From the NCBI GenBank assembly GCA_002353585.1, contig DEJW01000046.1, forward strand, positions 7,704 to 71,703: a stretch of 64,000 nucleotides of DNA, written 5' to 3'. Both the position numbers and the translations under genes were made by a program. Of the stretch, positions 56,628 through 64,000 are shown one piece after another. Every line of letters starts with the position of its first letter. Position 1 is the stretch's first letter. The DNA comes from Prevotellaceae bacterium UBA2738 (GTDB lineage: Bacteria > Bacteroidota > Bacteroidia > Bacteroidales > Bacteroidaceae). Below the pieces are notes generated by a model. It saw only the letters and a list, made by a program, of their open reading frames with translations. It was not told where the DNA came from and did no database searches.

Positions 56628-58925
56628 ATGAATCGTTTATATCCATACATATTGCTTCTTATGCTATGCTGTGCCACCACGTTGTCAGCACAGGAAATGC
56701 GCGATTCTGTCGAACTTTTGATAAAGGAACTTATTACCAGCCATAAGAGGTATGACTACCACGAACTCGACTTCTACCACTTCACCAAATATGAGCGTCG
56801 TGACATTGATCTCAACGATATCGACCCACTCAATGTGAATAGTGACTTCATGAAGCGTCACAAGTGGTTCCGCAATATGGTAGATGGCCTCGACCTCGAC
56901 AATAAGTTCTCTCTGCCCCTAATGGTTAATGAGCGTGTGGAGGAAAATTACTGGCGTAAGGACCCTTCGCGTGAAGTGGCTGTGGTCACTGGCATTAAGC
57001 GCGAGGGACTTAACAAAATGTTCGATTCCAGCGATATTCTTCAGGTTCTAATAGGCGAGAAATACAGTGACATCAATATATTTGATGATAAGTTTAAGTT
57101 GGATTACCGTACTATTATCTCTCCTGTGGGTGCTGAGGCTCTTGACAACTACAATTACACACTTATCAATACGATTAAGTACAATGAGGAGGTGACAGTT
57201 TATCATGTGGCTTATTCCAAAAACGAGAAGAGAAAGTACGGACTGGTGGGCGACATGATGATATGGTATGACAGCATCCCTCATCTTAAGTATATTCGCT
57301 TGATGCTCCCCCATGATGTGCACATGCGTTCTATTGACAAGATATACATTACTCAGGAGTTTAATGTTACGCAATACGGCAACTGGGCATTGAGCAAAAA
57401 CGACGTGATGACTGAACTGCGTCCTTGGGGCAACTGGGGTAAGTTGAGCTACGTAAAAGAACAACGTTTCTTCAACTTTTCTACCGATTCTATCGATAAA
57501 AAAGTGCTTAAGGGACATAGTCCCATAAGGTATGACGCTAAGGCTGAATACCAGCCAGATACCTTCTGGGTGAAGTATAATTCCGCAACTAAGATAGATA
57601 CCACTTATATGGGTATGAACAAGACACTGATACCTACGGACCCATATAATCCAAGTGGCACACGACTGAAAGTTAATCAAATACTCGATTATGCTTCTGA
57701 GGCGCGAGGTATGCGCATACCGATATGGATAGTGCGTGCCTATGTCAACAACTATATCAAGACAGGCTCGCCCAGCAAATTCGTTATTGCACCTACCAAG
57801 GCACTCATATCCTTTAATGATATCGACGGTCTGCGTCTGCGCTTTGGCGGTACCACCACAGGCTACTTCAATCGTCACTTCTTTCTCGACGGCTATGCAG
57901 CCTACGGCTTTAAATCTAAGAGAACGTATTATCGTGCCAACGCCACATATTCCTTTGTTGAGAAGAAGTATCAGGCTAATGAATTTCCTCGTCGTAATAT
58001 CAGCTTCGAGATGCGCTACGATATGTGTGACATAGGTGAACGCTACAATAAAGGCGACAATGACAACCTGTTCCGTTCGCTGCGATGGCGCACCAACACC
58101 AACCGTATGTTCTACCGTATGCAGAAAATGTCGTTCCAGCGTGACGAGAAGTACGGAATGTCTTACAAATTTAGTATTGCCCATGAGAAGGACGAGGCAG
58201 CAGGCAATATGACCTTTGGCTCTATCCGAACCTCCGAACTGCGAGCAGAGGTGGAGTATAACCCCACCAAGGGCTATTACTACATAGCCAACACCCAGTT
58301 GCCTGTCAATGCGCAAGCTCCGTGCATAGGCATCGCCCACACTTGGGGCATTAAGGGTCTCCTTGGAGGCGAGTATAGTTTTCATCTCACCGAACTGAAG
58401 GTCTTTAAGCGTTGGTTCCTCAACGACTGGGGATTTGCCAAGGCGTCGCTTAAGGCAGGAGCAGTGTGGAGTAAGGTGCCATATCCTTTGCTCCTCTCTC
58501 CGAATGCCAATATGTCTTATGTCAATGATGATGAGTCCTTCAGCCTTATCTCCCATGTTGATCTCATCAACGATCGCTATACCCAGATATTGCTGTCGTG
58601 GGAGACCAATGGCAATATCCTGCGTTCTATACCTCTGCTAAGGCGCGTGCGACTCAAGGAATACTTCGGTTTCCGCATACTTTTTGGCGAAATCACCGAT
58701 AAAAACAACCCCAACCTGCCAGAGAACAAGGGGGATGACATTCTCTCACCCTTCCCTAAGGATTTCCATACCATCGAGAATGGCAGACCCTATATCGAGG
58801 GCGTGGTAGGCATACATAACATTTTCCAGATATTAAACATAGACTATGTTCACCGCTTCACCTATCGTGACCGTCACAATGCCCGCAACAACGGTATCCG
58901 CTTCTCAGTAGTGCTGTATCTATAG
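56628..58925 (+). CDS. DUF5686-family outer membrane protein
   Basis: This 765-residue protein has a signal peptide (YILLLMLCCATTLSAQ), a periplasmic N-terminal half (YDYHELDFYHFTKYERRDIDLNDI, FDDKFKLDYRTIISPVGAEALDNYNYTL) and a C-terminal half made of alternating beta strands ending NNGIRFSVVLYL with a terminal aromatic-rich strand, as expected for an outer-membrane barrel. This matches the DUF5686 family of Bacteroidota, often fused to a carboxypeptidase-like domain, which is absent here. Function is unknown. It is coupled to the DsbD-like gene (1-bp gap) and precedes GH88/105. A 502-codon antisense frame across it is a shadow. Confidence 0.85.
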   Translation: MNRLYPYILLLMLCCATTLSAQEMRDSVELLIKELITSHKRYDYHELDFYHFTKYERRDIDLNDIDPLNVNSDFMKRHKWFRNMVDGLDLDNKFSLPLMVNERVEENYWRKDPSREVAVVTGIKREGLNKMFDSSDILQVLIGEKYSDINIFDDKFKLDYRTIISPVGAEALDNYNYTLINTIKYNEEVTVYHVAYSKNEKRKYGLVGDMMIWYDSIPHLKYIRLMLPHDVHMRSIDKIYITQEFNVTQYGNWALSKNDVMTELRPWGNWGKLSYVKEQRFFNFSTDSIDKKVLKGHSPIRYDAKAEYQPDTFWVKYNSATKIDTTYMGMNKTLIPTDPYNPSGTRLKVNQILDYASEARGMRIPIWIVRAYVNNYIKTGSPSKFVIAPTKALISFNDIDGLRLRFGGTTTGYFNRHFFLDGYAAYGFKSKRTYYRANATYSFVEKKYQANEFPRRNISFEMRYDMCDIGERYNKGDNDNLFRSLRWRTNTNRMFYRMQKMSFQRDEKYGMSYKFSIAHEKDEAAGNMTFGSIRTSELRAEVEYNPTKGYYYIANTQLPVNAQAPCIGIAHTWGIKGLLGGEYSFHLTELKVFKRWFLNDWGFAKASLKAGAVWSKVPYPLLLSPNANMSYVNDDESFSLISHVDLINDRYTQILLSWETNGNILRSIPLLRRVRLKEYFGFRILFGEITDKNNPNLPENKGDDILSPFPKDFHTIENGRPYIEGVVGIHNIFQILNIDYVHRFTYRDRHNARNNGIRFSVVLYL

Positions 58926-58956
58926 CTTATATAAACCAATAAATTCACTAACGACA

Positions 58957-60693
58957 ATGAAAACAAGATTTTTTGCTTTTGTGGCAGCCACGCTGCTCTC
59001 TGCTTCCTTTGCTTCAAAGGCGATGGCAGAAGACACCACTGTGGTGCCCTCTGACTGGAAGGCTGTGAAGTATAATGATGGTGTGCGTTATTCGCAGTGG
59101 GTTATCGACTCACGCATCAGTGATTTCCGTGCTAATGCCAAGCCACGCGGCTTCTGTGCCTTCGACGTGAATGGCAAACAGATTAAGAACAGTCTGGGAG
59201 CCAGTGCTTTCGACTATGTGCCTGGTCTGGTGGCAAAGGCTATCATCGAGGCAGCAGCCTATTACGACAATCAGTCGTGGGCTCGTCCTTGGTTCTATTC
59301 AGTTGAGAGCTATGCCAACAGCTGCTATGATGCAGCTCCGTTTGTGGGCAAGAGTCAGGACGACATGAATGCTGCCAAGATGTATTTCCCTCTCCGTGCC
59401 CTTGCTGAAGGGGCTTACGGCAAGTATGCCAACAGCCAGACCATTTCTAATGCCGAATGGGCTATCAGCAACATCGGACGTGCTTTCAAGGACCTCAACA
59501 AGACCTATGTCATCAGTGATACCACTCTCGTAGGTGCTGCTGGCGGCTGGTGGCATAAGCGTGAGTATGTTGATCAGATGTGGTGTGACGGACTCTATAT
59601 GGGTGCCGCTCTTCTTGCCCAGATGATTAACTACCAGAAGGCTGGCTATGTCACAGGTTCTGCTGAGAAAGACTGGGATCTGATAGCTCGTCAGTTTGAT
59701 GTCTCTTGGAAGTTCCTCTGGGATAAGGACAAGAAGCTCCTTTGGCATGCCTTCAGTGCCGACCCTTCTAACAAGGCTTCGCAGGCTTGGGCTGGCATAG
59801 GTCAACAGACACTCCCTGACGGCACTCAGACCATCATCTTCCACTCAGCAGCTTACTGGGGCAGGGCATGCGGATGGTATTTCCTTGCTCTCGACGATAT
59901 TCTCGAGCAGATGCAGATAGCAGGCTTGCAGAATACACAGAACTACAGCACCCTTCGCTACTACCTCAACGAGCTTGCCTCAGGACTTGCAGCACGTCAG
60001 GACGCCAAGACTGGTTGCTGGTACCAATTGCTCGATGAAACCGATGATTTTGTTGCCACAAAGTATAAGGGCAAGACCTATCCTGCCACTCGTAACTACC
60101 TCGAGTCTTCATGCACCTCTATCTTTACTGCTGCTTATATAAAGGGTATCCGCCTCGGTCTGCTCGACAAGGCAAAATATGAGCCAGTGGCAAAGAAGGC
60201 TTATCAGGGTGCAGTAAATGAGTTTATGATGCAGCAGCAGGATGGCACAGTACAGCTTATCCACAACTGTGCTTCAGCAGGACTGGGTGCTAAGGACGAG
60301 CGTGACGGTTCAAAGGAGTACTACCTTCTGGGTCCTGACGTTCCTCAGCGCAACACCTATACTGAGGGCAAGGTGCTTGGAGGCTTCATCCTTGCAGCCA
60401 CGGAGTATGAGCGCATGTATCAGCAGGATAAGGCTATCATGCTCTCCCGCGATCTCCTTCCATGTTATAAGGCGGGCGATAAACTCTCTATCAACGCTAT
60501 GGGCAATGATGGCGTGCAGCCTCACTTCCAGTGGTACTATGCCAAGAACCAGAAGGCAGCCGCTAAGGGTAAGTTCAAACTCCTTCGCGATGCCGTTGGC
60601 GCAACCCTCACAGCAGAGAAGCCCGGCTACTACTACTGTGTAGCATCTGCTGGTAACACTGCCCTTACCACCTCTACCACTGAGGTGAAGTAA
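58957..60693 (+). CDS. Glycoside hydrolase family 88/105 (unsaturated uronyl hydrolase)
   Basis: Removes unsaturated uronic acids left by pectin or rhamnogalacturonan lyases. 578 residues with a signal peptide (AFVAATLLSASFASKAMA), an (alpha/alpha)6 barrel with WWHKREYVDQMWCDGLYMGAALLAQ (catalytic-type Asp), LWHAFSADPS, FHSAAYWGRACGWYFLALDDILE and ESSCTSIFTAAYIKGIRLGLL. A small Ig-like C-terminal domain follows (KLSINAMGNDGVQPHFQWYYAKN...YYYCVAS). It fits with the PL1 lyase at 23.4 kb in a pectin pathway. It ends the dsbD transcript, before a strong terminator. GH105 is slightly favoured over GH88. Confidence 0.88.
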   Translation: MKTRFFAFVAATLLSASFASKAMAEDTTVVPSDWKAVKYNDGVRYSQWVIDSRISDFRANAKPRGFCAFDVNGKQIKNSLGASAFDYVPGLVAKAIIEAAAYYDNQSWARPWFYSVESYANSCYDAAPFVGKSQDDMNAAKMYFPLRALAEGAYGKYANSQTISNAEWAISNIGRAFKDLNKTYVISDTTLVGAAGGWWHKREYVDQMWCDGLYMGAALLAQMINYQKAGYVTGSAEKDWDLIARQFDVSWKFLWDKDKKLLWHAFSADPSNKASQAWAGIGQQTLPDGTQTIIFHSAAYWGRACGWYFLALDDILEQMQIAGLQNTQNYSTLRYYLNELASGLAARQDAKTGCWYQLLDETDDFVATKYKGKTYPATRNYLESSCTSIFTAAYIKGIRLGLLDKAKYEPVAKKAYQGAVNEFMMQQQDGTVQLIHNCASAGLGAKDERDGSKEYYLLGPDVPQRNTYTEGKVLGGFILAATEYERMYQQDKAIMLSRDLLPCYKAGDKLSINAMGNDGVQPHFQWYYAKNQKAAAKGKFKLLRDAVGATLTAEKPGYYYCVASAGNTALTTSTTEVK

Positions 60694-60698
60694 CTCTT

Positions 60699-60786
60699 CG
60701 AACTAGCGCTTTAGCGCGTTTGAACTTTCTTGAACCAGCTCGCACCAGCGAGCGTCTTGAACTGGCGCTTTAGCGCGTTTGAACTC
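60699..60786. repeat. GAAC-flanked GCGC palindrome cluster
   Basis: GAACTAGCGCTTTAGCGC and GAACTGGCGCTTTAGCGC are two copies of a GCGCT-TT-AGCGC hairpin, each followed by GTTTGAAC. Between them is CAGCTCGCACCAGCGAGCG. It is related to the clusters at 19010 and 43033. The 62-codon frame here is repeat and terminator sequence. Confidence 0.65.
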
Positions 60787-60839
60787 AAAAAAATCACTTT
60801 GTAAGCAAATCATTCGCTTTTGCTTGCAAAGTGATTTTT
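60787..60839 (+). terminator. Strong terminator after GH88/105
   Basis: AAAAATCACTTTG, then a near match of AAGCAAA/TTTGCTT, and CAAAGTGATTTTT form a long stem ending in T5. It is symmetric enough to work in both directions. Confidence 0.8.
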
Positions 60840-60984
60840 CGTAATGCCATTTCCTTGCCTTTTTTACGTACAACCAGTCAGATGTCCTCAAATTCGCAAT
60901 TCTCAGCGATTTTGTAACTGTCTGGTAATCAATCAGTAAGAAGCAAATGATAAAAATTGGTATGCAAAACCGAAAAATTAACCC

Positions 60985-61046
60985 TATAGAAGCATTACTT
61001 TTAGCGATAGAAGTAATGCTTCTGTCTCGAAAAGTAATGCTTTTAG
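60985..61046. repeat. Tandem palindromic repeat array, GTAATGC-core family (copy A3)
   Basis: Three units: ATAGAAGCATTACTTTTAGC, then ATAGAAGTAATGCTTCTGT and CGAAAAGTAATGCTTTTAG. Both orientations of the core occur in this copy. It lies in the 880-bp gap before the large adhesin-like gene. Beyond it, 61047-61180 and 60840-60984 hold no recognisable feature. Confidence 0.8.
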
Positions 61047-61180
61047 GGGGTAAAAGTTAAGCTATTTTCAAGAAAAAACAGGCATTTCTTCCAAAAGGGT
61101 AGATTTGTGTACCTATTTCGTAGGAGGTGATTTTTCCTAAGTTTTCCAGATTTGATTTTTAAGTTCACTTTTTTGAAGTA

Positions 61181-61221
61181 ACACTTTGTAAGGAGATAAC
61201 CAGATATGCCTTACAAAGTGT
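61181..61221. repeat. Perfect 13-bp hairpin sharing CACTTTGTAAG with the upstream terminator
   Basis: ACACTTTGTAAGG (61181-61193) and CCTTACAAAGTGT (61209-61221) pair around a 15-nt loop. The same word CACTTTGTAAG starts the terminator at 60787. No T-tract follows, so it is not a simple terminator. Confidence 0.6.
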
Positions 61222-61298
61222 AAATTATCATATCTTTTTTCAGATGCTTCAAGAGTGTGAAATTACGTTAAAATAGGGAGGGGTGATTGTTAAATCTC

Positions 61299-61329
61299 TT
61301 GCATACATATATTATTTTATGTACTTTTG
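61299..61329 (+). promoter_or_regulatory. Promoter of the large surface protein gene
   Basis: TTG at 61299-61301, 20 bp, then TACTTTTG at 61322-61329. This is a full Bacteroidota -33/-7 promoter with an AT-rich spacer. Confidence 0.8.
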
Positions 61330-61574
61330 CATTGCGAAATGGAAAAATAGGCGTTAGTCCGTTAACGAAAAATAATAAGCACAGATTACAGACCCTTCTA
61401 CTAATCAGTTAAAAAACGACGGATTTATCGAGTAAAAAGCATTCGTTATAATTACGAAACCCGCCCTCGACATTCTAACATATCCCCTTAGTCTGAAAAC
61501 ACATCTGGATGGGGACTTCTGTGCCGCATAGAGGCACAACAGACAACGTGAGAAACAAAAACAAGATAAAAGCT
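61330..61574 (+). other. Long 5' leader of the surface protein gene
   Basis: About 240 nt of likely transcribed leader without an ORF. It contains a hairpin TGTGCC-GCATAGA-GGCACA (near 61519-61540) and several short unpaired A-rich stretches before the ATG. No known riboswitch was recognised. Confidence 0.5.
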
Positions 61575-64000
61575 ATGACCAAGCTTATGAAGAATTTGTA
61601 CAATTTAGGTTCAAAAACTATCAGACAGTCAATCATCAGCATCAGGCATCATGCGGAAAACGGCATGATGCATAACTCACTGTACCGCCTCGTGGCAGTT
61701 TTGCTCCTGTCCGTAGGTGCTTTTTCATACGCGCAGGCGGACGATTGGACCGGCTCGTTCGGTACCAGTATTACTGGAGCAGGCATAACAGGCTCAGGTA
61801 CCGAGAAATATCCGTATATCATCGACAGTGCTACCAAGTTGGCTACTGTAGCCTACTTGTCAGCCAACAATCCTAATGCGACTTCAAATAAGCATTTCAG
61901 TCTCACTGTGGATGTGGACTTAAAAAATATAGAGTGGACTTTTGGTGAAGGAAAGACCAATAGTTTCCGAGGTGTGCTCAATGGTAATGGTCATACCATC
62001 AGCAACCTGAGTCTCATTGGTAAAAGCAGCGAGGGCAACGGCAACGACAAGGGCTACGGTCTCTTCAGTACCCTCTATGGCAACAATGCTACGAGCGTAG
62101 CTAAGATTCAGAACCTCATCCTATCTTCACCATCGCTCACCATCAACAGTGCCGGATCGGGAAGTCGTTACTATGGCATCCTTGTGGGAAGAGTGGCAAA
62201 CTATGCCGAGGTGGAAAATGTCAAGATTTTCAATCCTACCCTAACCTTCAGCTGCAACCACAATGCACAGTGGAATGTCAGCGCGGGCATAGGCTACATC
62301 GGCACTTATGCTCATGTTAAGAACATTCTCGTCACCAGTCCTACCATTACCACGAGCGGCTCGCTCACAATGGCAAGGCAAACTCGTTTCTCCGTAGGCG
62401 GTGCTATAGGTTATCTCGATGCGACAGGAACTGCTATCAACAACGGTTTCATGCAGGCAAACTATGCAGACCACATCGTTGTCACCAATGGTAATATAGA
62501 TCTCAGTGGTTATACTCCTGCTAGCAAATCTGGCAACCTGTATAACCTCAAATATGATTATTTCTTTGTAGGTGGTGTCATCGGACAACACAAAAACCCT
62601 CAGAAGTTCTGCGAAAACATCTTCTTCTCGGGTAAGATTAAGTCACCCTTCTCCACAGTAGCGCCTTGTATGGGAACAATTGGCGGTGGTGATGATACTC
62701 AGATGCTCAGTCAACAGTTCTCTTGTGAGGCATATACTGGCAGAACCTATGATATGGTAGAGGGCAGTAAGTCATCTACATGGTACTATAACAACTTCAA
62801 GATAGGTCTTGATCCAACCATAATTGCAGCTGCCGAGGCTGCAGGCAAGATAAAGAACTACCATTCTTCCAACGTTGATGGTGAAAACTATCTTAATGTC
62901 ACGCCAAAAACCCTCAAGCGCCACAACCGTGTAGAGGCTACGCCGCGTCAGAGTTATACAGTATTGTGGTGGACACGCAACAATAATACCAATACTGCCT
63001 CTGTCGCTCCTGCCGATAGTGCCGAATGGACTGATGGTGAGCAGTGCATCTACCCCAGATATGACCAGAATGTGACGCAGTATCCATCCTATTATATGTA
63101 CTACGCACAAGGTGTTAATGCTGGCACACAGTATCTCGACGCTACTGCAGCTACTGCCTTCGTTTCTGGCGTGACGAAGAATATAGACAATGCTATGGGT
63201 GCCAATACCCCAAAGGATATCACCCTTACCGTTACCGACCTCAACAAAGGGCAGCGTGGATTCGGCAAACATACCTTCTCTGTGGCAGCCGAGGGTGATG
63301 ACGTTGCCCAGATAAACCATTACAAGTGGTATGTGAATGGTGTCGATGAGGGTGCGGGCAATACGAAAGATGTAACTCCTACCTTTGACAAAACTCGCGG
63401 CTATCAGTTAGGTTCTGGCATCTTGGTGTATGCCTATGACAGCAGTGACAACATCCTTGCTCAAGCAGCAGGAGACCTTCCTGTGGCACGTTTGCGTTTC
63501 AAGAATTCTGACAGCGCAGGCACTAAGTCAGATGGTCCTCACACCTACGTAAAGGATGCGGGCACGAAGGATCACCCCTATCTTATCGGCTGCGAGAATG
63601 ACCTACGCCTTCTCTCTGAGCATATCAAGCAACCTGGTAACATGCCTCAAGAGAAGCTCTATATCAGCGGACTGAATAATGGTAATGCTTGTAGCTATCG
63701 TTCTTCAATTGATAACAATGCGACAGACGAATCGGTAGGTTATGGCCAGGCATACTATGAACTTGACAGTAACATAGACTTCAGCGCCGATAGTGATGAT
63801 TCACCATTCGAGCCTATTGGTCCTAATGGTACTGTACCATACTCTGCTGACGGTACTTACGGTAATTACAATAACAACTTTGCTTTCGTAGGTTCTGTTG
63901 ACGGTAAAGGCTTCACTATAAAGAACCTTCGCGAAACCTGGTATGCAGGTTATGCTAACGGTGGAGCAGTATCAGCATGGGGACTCTTTAGCTGCATAGG
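61575..64000 (+). CDS. Large GLUG-motif surface/adhesin-like protein, 5' part
   Basis: At least 808 residues; it runs off the window end. It has an unusually long N-terminal signal region: about 37 charged residues, then VAVLLLSVGAFSYAQA with likely cleavage near residue 54. A second Met pair (MMHNSLYRL) is an alternative start. The body has GLUG-like motifs FRGVLNGNGHTISNLSLIG (about 130) and FVGSVDGKGFTIKNL (about 770) with GILVGRVANYAEVENVKI and GGVIGQ strands between, plus an Ig-like stretch (ITLTVTDLNKGQRGFGKHTF...YKWYVNGVDEG). GLUG repeats occur in IgA peptidase-like and surface proteins. Adhesion or glycan contact is plausible; no enzyme domain is seen so far. Confidence 0.8.
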   Translation, partial: MTKLMKNLYNLGSKTIRQSIISIRHHAENGMMHNSLYRLVAVLLLSVGAFSYAQADDWTGSFGTSITGAGITGSGTEKYPYIIDSATKLATVAYLSANNPNATSNKHFSLTVDVDLKNIEWTFGEGKTNSFRGVLNGNGHTISNLSLIGKSSEGNGNDKGYGLFSTLYGNNATSVAKIQNLILSSPSLTINSAGSGSRYYGILVGRVANYAEVENVKIFNPTLTFSCNHNAQWNVSAGIGYIGTYAHVKNILVTSPTITTSGSLTMARQTRFSVGGAIGYLDATGTAINNGFMQANYADHIVVTNGNIDLSGYTPASKSGNLYNLKYDYFFVGGVIGQHKNPQKFCENIFFSGKIKSPFSTVAPCMGTIGGGDDTQMLSQQFSCEAYTGRTYDMVEGSKSSTWYYNNFKIGLDPTIIAAAEAAGKIKNYHSSNVDGENYLNVTPKTLKRHNRVEATPRQSYTVLWWTRNNNTNTASVAPADSAEWTDGEQCIYPRYDQNVTQYPSYYMYYAQGVNAGTQYLDATAATAFVSGVTKNIDNAMGANTPKDITLTVTDLNKGQRGFGKHTFSVAAEGDDVAQINHYKWYVNGVDEGAGNTKDVTPTFDKTRGYQLGSGILVYAYDSSDNILAQAAGDLPVARLRFKNSDSAGTKSDGPHTYVKDAGTKDHPYLIGCENDLRLLSEHIKQPGNMPQEKLYISGLNNGNACSYRSSIDNNATDESVGYGQAYYELDSNIDFSADSDDSPFEPIGPNGTVPYSADGTYGNYNNNFAFVGSVDGKGFTIKNLRETWYAGYANGGAVSAWGLFSCI

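Noticed and set aside
57048..58556. 502-codon open frame antisense to the DUF5686 gene
   Set aside because: It lies wholly opposite a protein with signal peptide, barrel pattern and operon context; no promoter or recognisable domain in the antisense product.

Overview
The window is chromosomal DNA from a member of the Bacteroidota, most likely a gut or rumen Prevotella-like species (Prevotellaceae). Pointers are: promoters of the Bacteroidota type (TTG, about 20 bp, TAnnTTTG), no Shine-Dalgarno sequences, a fimbrillin-type lipoprotein, a propeller/Y_Y_Y/AraC regulator, a DUF5686 outer-membrane protein and plant cell wall enzymes (GH95, PL1, GH88/105). The species is an inference. No rRNA, tRNA, CRISPR array, transposase or phage gene was recognised by eye.

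Layout. 0.2-5.8 kb: an RND efflux operon on the minus strand (adaptor, pump, TolC-like channel). 5.9-12.2 kb: a membrane-bound AraC-type regulator divergent from a secreted GH95 enzyme. 12.3-21.0 kb: a minus-strand run rimP-nusA-infB, then a histidine-kinase-like protein that lacks its phospho-acceptor histidine, a short FNT channel and a Kef-type antiporter. 21.2-25.0 kb: a pectate lyase/glycosidase pair. 25.0-27.3 kb: pnp. 28.0-37.8 kb: a fimbrillin-like lipoprotein followed by a giant secreted protein of about 2,937 residues built from repeated modules. 37.8-40.6 kb: a repeat-rich stretch holding a GxxExxY-family gene between 158-bp inverted arms, and an ECF sigma factor/partner pair split by a 430-bp element. 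40.6-42.9 kb: dusB-argB-sigma. 43.2-49.0 kb: a Tyr-rich lipoprotein, sufBCDS and a SpoU methyltransferase. 49.0-53.8 kb: topA-aroK-speA on the minus strand. 54.0-60.7 kb: a TlpA-like thioredoxin, a DsbD-like protein, DUF5686 and GH88/105. 61.3 kb to the end: a strong promoter, a 240-nt leader and the 5' part of a large GLUG-motif surface protein.

The main signal outside ordinary genes is a dense set of short structured repeats. (1) Degenerate heptamer arrays sit at many gene junctions and supply stop codons, start codons and even a signal peptide core. (2) A hexamer (AACGGG-like) array family occurs both between genes and in frame inside pnp, the fimbrillin gene and dsbD. (3) Tandem 20-21 bp palindromes share the core GCATTAC while their arms co-vary. 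(4) Two copies of a 430-438 bp element have 26-bp terminal inverted repeats and three abutting internal stems. (5) The GxxExxY gene lies between two 158-bp inverted arms that are themselves palindromic. The last two are the best candidates for undescribed elements.

Functionally, the carbohydrate enzymes fit pectin or fucosylated plant glycan use, although no SusC/SusD pair is present. DsbD plus TlpA form a periplasmic thiol-redox set. The remaining blocks are housekeeping genes for translation, Fe-S assembly, arginine/polyamine and aromatic synthesis, and topology.
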